In this document: positions 36,926 to 44,710 of the stretch, piece by piece
Numbering within the stretch: the first letter of the stretch is position 1
Layout of the letters: the number at the start of each line of letters is the position of its first letter
Assembly: GCA_003478355.1 (NCBI GenBank)
Contig: QUFC01000002.1
Span: forward strand, 124,001 to 188,000
Source: Lachnospiraceae bacterium AM48-27BH
GTDB taxonomy: Bacteria > Bacillota > Clostridia > Lachnospirales > Lachnospiraceae
Length of the DNA: 64,000 nt
Direction of reading: 5' to 3'
The notes under the pieces: generated by a model
The model's input: only the letters and a program-made list of their open reading frames with translations
Told to the model about the DNA's origin: nothing
The model's database searches: none
Translations under genes and position numbers: made by a program

Positions 36926-37456
36926 TTACAACCATTTTACCACATTCTGAATCCTGTCTGTCACCATCCCGCCAAGAAGTCCTATGACCGCTCCCGCGAT
37001 CACTCCTGCAACTATCAGAAACGGCAGATAATAGAAAACACCTGCGGTTTCTGTAATCAGCACTGCTGCCGTTAACTGGCCGATATTATGTCCGATACCG
37101 CCAATGATGCTGACACCAATCTGACTGAATTTTCCGGTTTTCTTTAATAAAATCATGAGGATCAGGCTGACTGTCCCACCAGCCAGACTGTATATCATGC
37201 TGGAAAGGTTACCGAATGTAAATCCAACTAAAACAATACGAACCAGTGATACCGCTATCGTACCGCTGATCCCTACCGTGTATAATCCTATGATCGACAC
37301 CAGATTCGCAAGGCCCAGTTTCACGCCCGGAACCGGAATCGGAATGGGGATCACAGCCTCGATATAACTGAAAATAAATGCCAGGCTGATCAACATGCCA
37401 TAAAGCGCTACCCATTTTGCTGTCTTATTTCTCATATTCCAATATACCATTCTCAA
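36926..37456 (-). CDS. Gx transporter family protein (heptaprenyl diphosphate synthase component I-like)
   Basis: The 176-residue protein has five or six membrane helices and the family blocks PIPVPGVKLGLANLVSIIGL and IVLVGFTFGNLSSMIYSLAG, followed by GGIGHNIGQLTAAVLI. Members were first named after the small subunit of a polyprenyl synthase, but the fold is ECF-S-like. In Lachnospiraceae and other anaerobes the gene often sits next to a NusG-II protein, ApbE and rnf, as here. A link to flavin or redox cofactor supply is an inference from position. Confidence 0.82.
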   Translation of the reverse strand: MRMVYWNMRNKTAKWVALYGMLISLAFIFSYIEAVIPIPIPVPGVKLGLANLVSIIGLYTVGISGTIAVSLVRIVLVGFTFGNLSSMIYSLAGGTVSLILMILLKKTGKFSQIGVSIIGGIGHNIGQLTAAVLITETAGVFYYLPFLIVAGVIAGAVIGLLGGMVTDRIQNVVKWL

Positions 37457-37458
37457 TC

Positions 37459-37514
37459 TTCTGACACTGCCGCATCATACGGGATCTTCACTCCAGAAAA
37501 TCCTCATTCATGCA
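37459..37514. repeat. Degenerate relative of the 133-bp repeat (right half)
   Basis: GCATCATACGGGATCTTCAC followed by TCCAGAAAATCCT aligns with TATCATACGGCATTTTCAG-TTCAGAAAATGCCT of the intact copies, and the segment ends with a weak match to the ACAGTAAC terminus. It lies just upstream of the Gx transporter start. It looks like an old partial copy or a sister family. Confidence 0.42.
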
Positions 37515-37614
37515 CTGTATCGATTCTATCATATTCTATCATGGACTTCAATGCTTTTTCTGTATCATAAGCTTCCACGTTTTTCTGTTGCCATGGGCTT
37601 CCTTGCTTTTTCTA

Positions 37615-37642
37615 TTGCCATTTTCCCTTTTTATGCTATAAT
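37615..37642 (+). promoter_or_regulatory. Promoter for the NusG-II protein gene
   Basis: TTGCCA (37615-37620) and TATAAT (37637-37642) are 16 bases apart, 43 nt before the ATG. Confidence 0.6.
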
Positions 37643-37685
37643 TATGTGACTGGATTTTTCTAAACAAACTGGAGATAATCTTTAC

Positions 37686-38050
37686 ATGAAAACGCTTAAA
37701 AAGAACATGAATAAATGGGATGTGATCCTCGTGACCGCATTCCTTTCCATAGCTGCCATCAGCTTCATCGGCTACCGTATCATCCACCAGGCTCCGGCTG
37801 TAACTGTGGAGATCAGTTCCTTCGGTCAAGTGGTAGAGACTGTAGACATCTCCAAGGACGGAACCTATGAGATTCCCAATGCCTTGGCGGCTTCAATACC
37901 ATCACCGTCAAAGACGGCCAGGTCTCCTGTACTGAGGCGTCCTGTCCGGATAAAATCTGTATCCATCAGGGTCATATCTCCCACAACGGTGAGATGATCG
38001 TCTGCCTGCCGAACCAGATGATCGCGAAAGTAGTTGGAAACGACAAATAA
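37686..38050 (+). pseudogene. NusG domain II protein, one-base frameshift
   Basis: The protein begins MKTLKKNMNKWDVILVTAFL with one N-terminal membrane helix, then a small beta domain outside the cell (VTVEISSFGQVVETVDISKD). After NAL the frame is lost near 37883, where CCC has become CC. In the other frame it continues GGFNTITVKDGQVSCTEASC, PDKICIHQGHISHNGEMIVC and ends VVGNDK at TAA 38050, giving 121 residues. Conserved Cys residues mark this NusG-II family, usually found beside rnf and Gx genes. Its role is unknown. Confidence 0.82.
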
Positions 38051-38058
38051 GCATAAAC

Positions 38059-38101
38059 AAGGGCGTGTGAAAAATGATTTCTCATTTTTTCACACGCCCT
38101 T
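38059..38101 (+). terminator. Long hairpin after the NusG-II gene
   Basis: AAGGGCGTGTGAAAAATGA and TCATTTTTTCACACGCCCTT form an almost perfect 19-bp stem with a 4-base loop. There is no U run after it, but as the space between two converging genes it probably stops transcripts from both sides. Confidence 0.65.
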
Positions 38102-38128
38102 GTAACTATGAAGGTACTGAATAGTTAC
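38102..38128. repeat. 27-bp palindromic repeat, copy 2
   Basis: GTAACTAT-GAAGGTACTGA-ATAGTTAC matches the copy at 35084-35110 except at two central positions. It lies directly after the hairpin and touches the rnfB stop. Confidence 0.65.
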
Positions 38129-38129
38129 A

Positions 38130-38915
38130 TCAGATGATCACCTTTGCAGGACACTTTGCAGCACATTTACCGCAATTCGTACACTTGCTGTAATCGATCA
38201 CTGCTACATTGTTTTCCATATGGATGGCATCAGATTCACACTGCTTGGTGCACAGGGTACATCCGATACATCCAGCCTCGCAGACCTTCTTCACAGCCGG
38301 TCCCTTGTCATGGGAAGAACACTGAACCAGATGCTCTGCCGTATAAGGCACCAGCTCGATCAGGTGTTTTGGACAGGCAGCCACACATTTGCCACAGGCT
38401 ACACATTTCTCCTTATCAACCACAGCCACGCCGTCTACCACATGGATTGCATCAAACTGACATGCTTTTACGCAGGAGCCATAGCCCATACATCCGTAAG
38501 CACATGCCTTATCACCGGAACCAGGGATAACCGAAGCCTTCTGGCAGTCATCGATTCCATAATAGTTATATTTCACGCGGCTCTTATCGCAGGTGCCTTT
38601 ACATTTGACAAAGGCAACCTTCTTGACACTTGCTCCGCTTGAAACACCCATGATCGCTGCAATCTTGTCTGCAACTGCAGCTCCACCGACCGGACAGCCA
38701 TTAACCGGAGCTGTGCCTGCAGCAATGGCAGCCGCCAGACCGTCGCAGCCCGGGAAACCGCAGCCACCGCAGTTATTGCCAGGAAGTTCTGCACGTACTA
38801 AAACTTCCTTTTCATCTACCTCTACTTTAAACTTTTCACTGGCAATTCCAAGGAGCACACCGATAATGATACCGATGGCACCGATAATGCCAGCCGCACA
38901 AAGCAAACCCGTCAT
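38130..38915 (-). CDS. rnfB: Rnf electron transport complex subunit B
   Basis: RnfB takes electrons from ferredoxin and passes them into the sodium- or proton-pumping Rnf complex. The 261-residue protein has an N-terminal membrane anchor (TGLLCAAGIIGAIGIIIGVL), the Fe-S domain NNCGGCGFPGCDGLAAAIA with CPVGG, and several ferredoxin-type clusters (CMGYGSCVKACQFDAI, CVACGKCVAACPKHLI, CIGCTLCTKQCESDAI, CTNCGKCAAKCPAKVI). AGGAAGGAG precedes the ATG. It is the last gene of rnfCDGEAB. Confidence 0.95.
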   Translation of the reverse strand: MTGLLCAAGIIGAIGIIIGVLLGIASEKFKVEVDEKEVLVRAELPGNNCGGCGFPGCDGLAAAIAAGTAPVNGCPVGGAAVADKIAAIMGVSSGASVKKVAFVKCKGTCDKSRVKYNYYGIDDCQKASVIPGSGDKACAYGCMGYGSCVKACQFDAIHVVDGVAVVDKEKCVACGKCVAACPKHLIELVPYTAEHLVQCSSHDKGPAVKKVCEAGCIGCTLCTKQCESDAIHMENNVAVIDYSKCTNCGKCAAKCPAKVII

Positions 38916-38932
38916 ATTCTATACGCTCCTTC

Positions 38933-39508
38933 CTATATAAGACCGGAAAATCCCATAAATGCGATCGCCATCAGTCCGGCAGTCACAAGTACGATCGGAG
39001 ATCCCTTGAAGTTATATGGAATGTCATTGTCCTCGATACTCTCGCGGATGCTTGCTAACAGTACGATGGCAATGGTAAATCCAACTGCAGTTCCCAGACC
39101 GTTAAATACGCTGAAAATGAAGTTGTATTCTTTCTGTACGTTGGTCAGGGCGGAACCTAATACTGCACAGTTGGTCGTGATCAGAGGAAGGAATACGCCC
39201 AACGCCTGGTACAGGGATGGCATGCTCTTCTTCAGGAACATCTCAACAAACTGTACCAAAGCGGCAATGACCAGAATAAATGCGATGGTCTGCAGATATG
39301 TTACATTTAACGGAACCAGCACAAAGCTATAAATCAGGCTGGTCACTGCAGAAGACAGGGTGATAACGAAGATAACTGCCATACCCATACCTGCCGCAGT
39401 ATCGGTTTTCTTGGAAACACCAAGGAATGGACAAAGTCCCTGGAACTGGCTCAGGATAATGTTATTTACCAGAGCAGCGCCAACAACAACTAAAATCAGT
39501 TCTTTCAT
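38933..39508 (-). CDS. rnfA: Rnf electron transport complex subunit A
   Basis: This 191-residue integral membrane protein has six helices and the inverted Cys pair of RnfA/NqrE (QFQGLCPFLGVSK and TTNCAVLGSA), which binds a membrane-embedded iron-sulfur centre together with RnfE. It relays electrons across the membrane from RnfB towards RnfG/D. AGGAGG lies upstream, 14 bp after rnfE. Confidence 0.95.
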   Translation of the reverse strand: MKELILVVVGAALVNNIILSQFQGLCPFLGVSKKTDTAAGMGMAVIFVITLSSAVTSLIYSFVLVPLNVTYLQTIAFILVIAALVQFVEMFLKKSMPSLYQALGVFLPLITTNCAVLGSALTNVQKEYNFIFSVFNGLGTAVGFTIAIVLLASIRESIEDNDIPYNFKGSPIVLVTAGLMAIAFMGFSGLI

Positions 39509-39522
39509 TATTCTGCTCCTCC

Positions 39523-40329
39523 TTAATCTTCTTTCTTATCCTGTTTTTCAGCCGCCTGTTTCTCGGCCATTGCTTTCTGCTTTGCCGCAAGTGCTGCTGC
39601 TTTTTTTGCTGCTGCCTCTTTTTCTGCCTCTACACGGATATTTTCTAAGGTCGCATGGTTAGAGGAACAGGAAGCGCCGCTGCAGTGCATACAATCGCCG
39701 CCGCAGGCAAGTGCAGAATGTGGAACACTTCCGTTGGTAGCACTTGGCATCTTAAACTTATTCTGCAGTGCAGTCAGAACTGCAAGTACGAAGAATGCAC
39801 CTGGCGCCAGACCAAAGATACGGATGTTGTAAGCCTCTGGGATAAACGGAAAACCAAACACAGAGCCGGAACCTAAGATCTCACGGCAGATCGCGATGCA
39901 GGTAAGGCCAACGGTAAAGCCAAGTCCCATGCCAAGACCGTCAAATGCGGACTCGATCGGACCGTTCTTCGCTGCATAAGCCTCGGCACGGCCCAGAATG
40001 ATACAGTTTACAACGATCAGAGGGATAAAGATACCCAGAGACTCGTTCAGGCTTGGGATATATGCCTGCAATAATAACTGTACGATCGTTACCAGAGAAG
40101 CTACAATTACGATGTATGCCGGGATACGCACGCGATCTGGAATGATCTTCCGCAATGCTGAGATCAACAGGTTGGAGAAAATCAGAACTGCTGTTGTCGT
40201 CAGACCCATACCAAGACCGTTGATGGCTGTGGTTGTGGTTGCCAGAGTCGGACACATACCTAACATCAGGACGAAGGTTGGGTTTTCTTTGATGATACCG
40301 TTATATAAACGTTCGATATATTTGTTCAT
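39523..40329 (-). CDS. rnfE: Rnf electron transport complex subunit E, with Cys-rich and Ala/Lys-rich tail
   Basis: The start is ATG 40329 (MNKYIERLYNGIIKENPTFV), 7 nt after AGGAGG. The first 205 residues form the six-helix RnfE/NqrD core with TFVLMLGMCPTLATTT and IVVNCIILGRAEAYA. The C terminus is unusual: LACGGDCMHCSGASCSSNHA, with a CxxxCxxC-type cluster, then about 45 Ala/Lys/Glu-rich residues predicted as a charged helix. Typical RnfE lacks this Cys-rich part. It might bind metal or be a redox-sensitive tail on the inner face. Confidence 0.93.
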   Translation of the reverse strand: MNKYIERLYNGIIKENPTFVLMLGMCPTLATTTTAINGLGMGLTTTAVLIFSNLLISALRKIIPDRVRIPAYIVIVASLVTIVQLLLQAYIPSLNESLGIFIPLIVVNCIILGRAEAYAAKNGPIESAFDGLGMGLGFTVGLTCIAICREILGSGSVFGFPFIPEAYNIRIFGLAPGAFFVLAVLTALQNKFKMPSATNGSVPHSALACGGDCMHCSGASCSSNHATLENIRVEAEKEAAAKKAAALAAKQKAMAEKQAAEKQDKKED

Positions 40330-40341
40330 GCTTCCCACCTC

Positions 40342-40953
40342 CTACTGTGCCACGCAGTTATTGACAAAATACAGTGCAGTATTCACTGCATTTGTCACTG
40401 CGTTGGACGTAATGGTCGCACCACTGATGGCATCGATTTCTTCATCAGAAGTGGAACCGGATTTTGTAACAGAAAACTGCTCTACTTTTTTGTCTGCAAA
40501 CTGGCCTTTCCACTCCGGTTTAGAAGCGTTCATACCAAGACCAGCCGTCTCATTTAAGGTCAGGAACTCGATTCCCTTTACCTCGCCGTCGGTGGTGATA
40601 CCGACGGATACAGTCACATCGCCGCCGTAACCGTCTTTGGAAGTTGCGGTCACTACATAGCCGATGGCTGCGCCGGAAGCGTCCATACCGGTTGCGCACT
40701 CGTCTACGGATACATTGCCAAAATCAAGTTCTTTGACCTCTGTATTTACCTTATCCAGTGCTGCGCTATAGTCATCCATCGCAAAGCTGTCTGCATCTGC
40801 TAAAACTTCACGGAACGCACGCTCCTTCGCCGCCTGATTGGCTGCTGCGATCGGATCCTTGGTGATCTCATAAACACCACCCAGACATGCGCCAGCTACT
40901 AAAGTGATGGCAAACAGGATCAGAGCGTCTTTCATAAATCCACCTTTACTCAT
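40342..40953 (-). CDS. rnfG: Rnf electron transport complex subunit G, FMN-carrying
   Basis: The 203-residue protein has one N-terminal membrane helix (ALILFAITLVAGACLGGVYE) and an external FMN-binding domain. The covalent flavin site is DAISGATITSNAV (SGAT, FMN on Thr), the target of ApbE. The domain also has GLGMNASKPEWKGQF. It carries electrons between RnfD and the Fe-S part. The ATG overlaps the rnfD stop by four bases. Confidence 0.95.
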   Translation of the reverse strand: MSKGGFMKDALILFAITLVAGACLGGVYEITKDPIAAANQAAKERAFREVLADADSFAMDDYSAALDKVNTEVKELDFGNVSVDECATGMDASGAAIGYVVTATSKDGYGGDVTVSVGITTDGEVKGIEFLTLNETAGLGMNASKPEWKGQFADKKVEQFSVTKSGSTSDEEIDAISGATITSNAVTNAVNTALYFVNNCVAQ

Positions 40954-41876
40954 GATTTCTTGGCCTCCTTTCCAAATGCCACCGGAAGAGTGACCTTCTC
41001 AATCAACGGAACTAACAGGTTGCTGATGATGATCGCGTAGGATACACCCTCTGCGGAACCGCCGAAGATACGGAACAGACCAGTCAGAACACCTAACAGG
41101 ATTCCGAATAAGATCTGGCCCCGTGGAGTAATTGGGCTGGTCACATAATCCGTTGCCATAAAGAACGCACCAAAGATCAGACCACCGCCGCATAAATGAG
41201 CCAGTACATATGTAAGGTTGTGCTGTCCGAAGATAAATACAAATACAGCAAAAGAGAGCAGGTAAGCTGCAGGAATACGGATGGTGATGACCTTTTTCGC
41301 CAGCAGGTAAGCTGCACCGATCAACAGGGCAACTACTGATACCTCACCGATCGTTCCCGGAATCTTACCGATGAACATCGCTGCCACATCCACACTCTCT
41401 CCCTTTTTCAAGAAGCTTAACGGAGTTGCCGTTGATACGCCATCTAAGGTAAAGGAAGACATCTGGTTCGCAAAAGAGATCAGAAGGAAGCATCTGGCAG
41501 CCAGGGCCGGGTTCATAAAGTTCTGTCCAAGACCACCGTATAACTGTTTTACGATGACGATTGCAAACACACCGCCCAATACCGGGATCCATACCGGGAT
41601 CTCCGGAGGCATATTTAAGCCCAGGATCATACCGGTTACTACTGCACTTCCATCACTGATCGTGATCGGTCTTCCGGTCACACGCTCAAACACATACTCA
41701 CTGAGCACGCAGCTGGCTACGGTAGCGATCAGGACCAGCAGAGCCTTCCATCCAAATTGATATACACCAAATACACTTGCAGGAATCATGGCGATCACGA
41801 CATCCCACATCAGGTTCCTTGTCAGCACACTGCTTCTTGCATGAGGTGATGATGATACGTTTAATAAATGATTCAT
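40950..41876 (-). CDS. rnfD: Rnf electron transport complex subunit D
   Basis: The 308-residue membrane subunit has about nine or ten helices, with SSPHARSSVLTRNLMWDVVI near the start, LGQNFMNPALAARCFLLISF in the middle, and a flavin site DGVSTATPL whose Thr is the likely FMN link. It is related to NqrB and probably forms part of the ion channel. GGGAGG precedes ATG 41876; it follows rnfC by 13 bp. Confidence 0.95.
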   Translation of the reverse strand: MNHLLNVSSSPHARSSVLTRNLMWDVVIAMIPASVFGVYQFGWKALLVLIATVASCVLSEYVFERVTGRPITISDGSAVVTGMILGLNMPPEIPVWIPVLGGVFAIVIVKQLYGGLGQNFMNPALAARCFLLISFANQMSSFTLDGVSTATPLSFLKKGESVDVAAMFIGKIPGTIGEVSVVALLIGAAYLLAKKVITIRIPAAYLLSFAVFVFIFGQHNLTYVLAHLCGGGLIFGAFFMATDYVTSPITPRGQILFGILLGVLTGLFRIFGGSAEGVSYAIIISNLLVPLIEKVTLPVAFGKEAKKS

Positions 41877-41889
41877 GATTCATCCCTCC

Positions 41890-43209
41890 CTATTTTCTCG
41901 CGCTGTTGCGAACAGCCACGCGCATTTCCTTAAATGCCTGGGTTAACTGCTTTCTCGCCGGACAGATCCAGGAACAGCAGCCACATTCCACACATTCCAT
42001 ACCATTTAACTTCTTAAACTGCTCCAGATCATGCTTCATGGCAGCCTTCATCATCTTCTGCGGAACTAAGTTTTCCGGACACACGGAAACACAGCGTCCG
42101 CAGCGGATGCAGGCTGTCGGCTCCATCTCAGCTACCTGGTCTTTGGTCAGGCAGGTAATTGCGGAAGAAGTCTTAGCAACCGGAACATCTAAGGTGAACA
42201 TCGCCATACCCATCATCGGGCCTCCGGAGATCACTTTCTCTGGATCCTGCTTAAAGCCGCCTGCTGCCTCGATCACTTCCTGATAGTTCGTTCCTAACAG
42301 AACGCTGAAATTCTTCGGATTAGCGATTGCATCACCAGTTACAGTCACAATACGCCGCATCAGAGGCGTGGTCTTGCATACTGCCATGTAAATCGCGCAT
42401 ACGGTATCTACGTTGTCTACGATACAGCCAGCATCTGCCGGAAGCATGGAGGAATTCACCTTCCGTCCGGTTACCGCATAAATCAGGGTACGCTCACCAC
42501 CCTGTGGGTACTTGGTCAGAAGCTCACACACTTCTATGCGAGGCTCGTCCTTCACCAGTTCCTTCATCTTCTTAATTGCTTCTGGCTTGTTATTCTCAAT
42601 GGCGATCACGCCTTTTGCATTGTCAAATAACTGAAGCATAACTTTTAAGCCTGCAACAACCTTCTCCGGCTCTTCCATCATCACACGATAATCAGAAGTC
42701 AGATATGGCTCACATTCTGCTCCATTCACGATCACGTACTCGATCTTCTCCGGCTCCTTTGGAGATAATTTTACGTGTGTCGGGAATCCTGCACCGCCGA
42801 GACCTACGATACCGGCATCTTTTACAATGTCGATGATCTCTTTTTTAGACAGCTTTGTGGCGTCACGGTCTTCCCCAAGACCTTCCACCTTTGTGTAAGA
42901 ACCGTCGTTTTCAATTACGATACAGTCTGCCATGGTTCCGTTGACCACACGGCGTTTCTCCACTGCTTTTACAGTACCGGATACGGCACTGATCACTGGG
43001 GCAGAAACAAAACCACCTGGCTCTCCGATTCTCTGGCCTACCAGCACCTGGTCACCCTTTTTTACCAGTGCAGTGGCAGGAGCTCCGATATGCTGGGATA
43101 ACGGATAAACCATCTCTCCCTTTGGCACCAGAACTTCAATCGGCTGGTTCTCGGACAATTCTTTTCCCTCATATGGGTGAATGCCGCCTTTAAATGTAGC
43201 TAATCCCAT
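41890..43209 (-). CDS. rnfC: Rnf electron transport complex subunit C
   Basis: RnfC is the NAD(H)-reacting subunit. The 439-residue protein begins FKGGIHPYEGKELS, has the nucleotide/FMN site GLGGAGFPTHVKL, the SLBB region and two ferredoxin-type clusters near the end (CIRCGRCVSVCPENL and CVECGCCSWICPARK). It is the first gene of the operon and has a consensus promoter 70 nt upstream. Confidence 0.96.
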   Translation of the reverse strand: MGLATFKGGIHPYEGKELSENQPIEVLVPKGEMVYPLSQHIGAPATALVKKGDQVLVGQRIGEPGGFVSAPVISAVSGTVKAVEKRRVVNGTMADCIVIENDGSYTKVEGLGEDRDATKLSKKEIIDIVKDAGIVGLGGAGFPTHVKLSPKEPEKIEYVIVNGAECEPYLTSDYRVMMEEPEKVVAGLKVMLQLFDNAKGVIAIENNKPEAIKKMKELVKDEPRIEVCELLTKYPQGGERTLIYAVTGRKVNSSMLPADAGCIVDNVDTVCAIYMAVCKTTPLMRRIVTVTGDAIANPKNFSVLLGTNYQEVIEAAGGFKQDPEKVISGGPMMGMAMFTLDVPVAKTSSAITCLTKDQVAEMEPTACIRCGRCVSVCPENLVPQKMMKAAMKHDLEQFKKLNGMECVECGCCSWICPARKQLTQAFKEMRVAVRNSARK

Positions 43210-43277
43210 TTAGCCAACCCTCTTTCTATACATTTTTCTATCTTTTTTGGCAAATTACACACTTTGCCATCCTGCCA

Positions 43278-43306
43278 AGTATAGCATAATTTAGAAATCT
43301 TCTCAA
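43278..43306 (-). promoter_or_regulatory. Promoter for rnfCDGEAB
   Basis: On the minus strand TTGAGA (43301-43306) and TATACT (43278-43283) are 17 bases apart. A small hairpin GGCAAA/TTTGCC lies in the leader before the ribosome site. Confidence 0.7.
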
Positions 43307-43340
43307 TTACTAAATCCCGCATATTTACTGTTTTATTGTT

Positions 43341-43388
43341 AAAAAAGCACCAGACAAAGGGAAAAAGTTCCCCCTGTCTAGTGCTTTT
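43341..43388 (-). terminator. Terminator between the redox operon and rnf
   Basis: AAAAAGCACCAGACAAAGGG pairs with CCCCCTGTCTAGTGCTTTT with one mismatch, giving a long stem with A and T runs on both sides. It ends the Gfo/Idh operon read from the right. 43404-43500 is AT-rich with nothing else recognisable. Confidence 0.75.
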
Positions 43389-43504
43389 CATCCTGTTTCT
43401 CACGGTTTTACGTTTTCTATCTTGTAAAAAGTTTGTGAAATTTTTGTTTATTATACGCTTTATTTATAAGATTTTTATATGTTATTATTAGGAATTTTCA
43501 TTAT

Positions 43505-44710
43505 TTATTTCCATCCGGACATGACCTGAGATGGATATTTTTCCTGGTCAAAACAATCAGAAAACACTTTTTCTATATTTTTGACATGATAATAGATCAC
43601 ACCATTGATATGCTCCTCTTCTACCATAACCCGGTCGATGTCACAAATTTCCAGTTCGGATAAGCGTCTTACCGTCTCCAGATGTGAAAGTGCTGCCTGG
43701 ATCGTGCAGACAGGATGCTGCTTTTCTCCATTCTGATTCTTTTTTGCACAGGTGATCGCTTCATCTAATTTAAAGCTCTCGCCTGATTCAGGCATCGCAC
43801 CGGCCTCTTCGATCCGTCCATCCTTCCAGCAGATCTGATAATTTCCGTGTTCATGATCGATCCGTTCGGGATTCAACCGGATCACTGCCTTTTCAAAATG
43901 AAACTCCGAAACCGGTCCCAATTCTTCATGGAGACAGTTATGCGTCGTGTAATACCAGACCGGGACACCGGATGCCGTCCTCACACAGAGTGCTGCAGTA
44001 TCAAAATTTTCCACCTCCGGATCTGTCCGGTACAATTCTGCTTTTACCTCGGTCACTGTTGCTGAATGATCCATCTGATCTCCCAGCAAAAAGAGCATAT
44101 TCTGGAACTGGTGGGCATTGGAATTATTTACCGGACTGTCATTAACAAGATGACCGTGGAGTGTGCGTTTTCCGGCCCAGTTATTTCTATGATAATATGC
44201 CTTTCCGCGTTTAAAACCATGGATCGTTTTCAACACGACCGGATTGCCGAATTCACCGTTTAAGATCCTGTTTTTTAACTCTCTTGTGACCGGTGAATAG
44301 TTCATCTGATAGCCAACCGCCACAAAATGACCAGTTTCCTTCTCGATCTGCGCCATCTCCAGTGCTTCCTCAACACTGCTGCACAGGGGTTTTTCGATCA
44401 GCACATCTGAGCCGTGTTTTAAGCACTTCACAACCTGCTCAAAATGCAGAGGGATCGGAGTTGAGATCACCGCCAGATCCGCATCATGCTCTTCATAGAA
44501 CTGTTCAATCTCCCGGTAAACCGGAATCCCATGTTCCAGAAGAAATGGATTCTGCTTTTCCACATCCGGCATCACATCGCAGACTCCCTCCAAGATCACT
44601 GACGGATCCTGGGTCCTTTTCTCCATTTCACGCAGATAGAACTTGCCATAGCCGCCTACGCCGATCAATACAACCTTCACACATGTTTTTTCTTCCATAT
44701 TTATCATCAT
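43505..44710 (-). CDS. Gfo/Idh/MocA-family oxidoreductase
   Basis: The N-terminal Rossmann fold (VVLIGVGGYGKFYLREME) and the EKP motif (DVLIEKPLCSSVEEALEMAQ) are those of NAD(P)-dependent sugar dehydrogenases of this family, followed by the mixed alpha/beta substrate domain. Length is about 400 residues. The start is unsure (ATG 44710 or 44698). It overlaps the end of the FrdA-like gene. Members oxidise sugars, inositol and sugar moieties of glycosides; some gut members (DgpA type) oxidise C-glycosides. It closes the redox operon. Confidence 0.82.
   Translation of the reverse strand: MMINMEEKTCVKVVLIGVGGYGKFYLREMEKRTQDPSVILEGVCDVMPDVEKQNPFLLEHGIPVYREIEQFYEEHDADLAVISTPIPLHFEQVVKCLKHGSDVLIEKPLCSSVEEALEMAQIEKETGHFVAVGYQMNYSPVTRELKNRILNGEFGNPVVLKTIHGFKRGKAYYHRNNWAGKRTLHGHLVNDSPVNNSNAHQFQNMLFLLGDQMDHSATVTEVKAELYRTDPEVENFDTAALCVRTASGVPVWYYTTHNCLHEELGPVSEFHFEKAVIRLNPERIDHEHGNYQICWKDGRIEEAGAMPESGESFKLDEAITCAKKNQNGEKQHPVCTIQAALSHLETVRRLSELEICDIDRVMVEEEHINGVIYYHVKNIEKVFSDCFDQEKYPSQVMSGWK

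Noticed and set aside
43200..43403. Small minus-strand open frame before rnfC
   Set aside because: It covers the rnf promoter and the terminator hairpin and has no ribosome site or family likeness.
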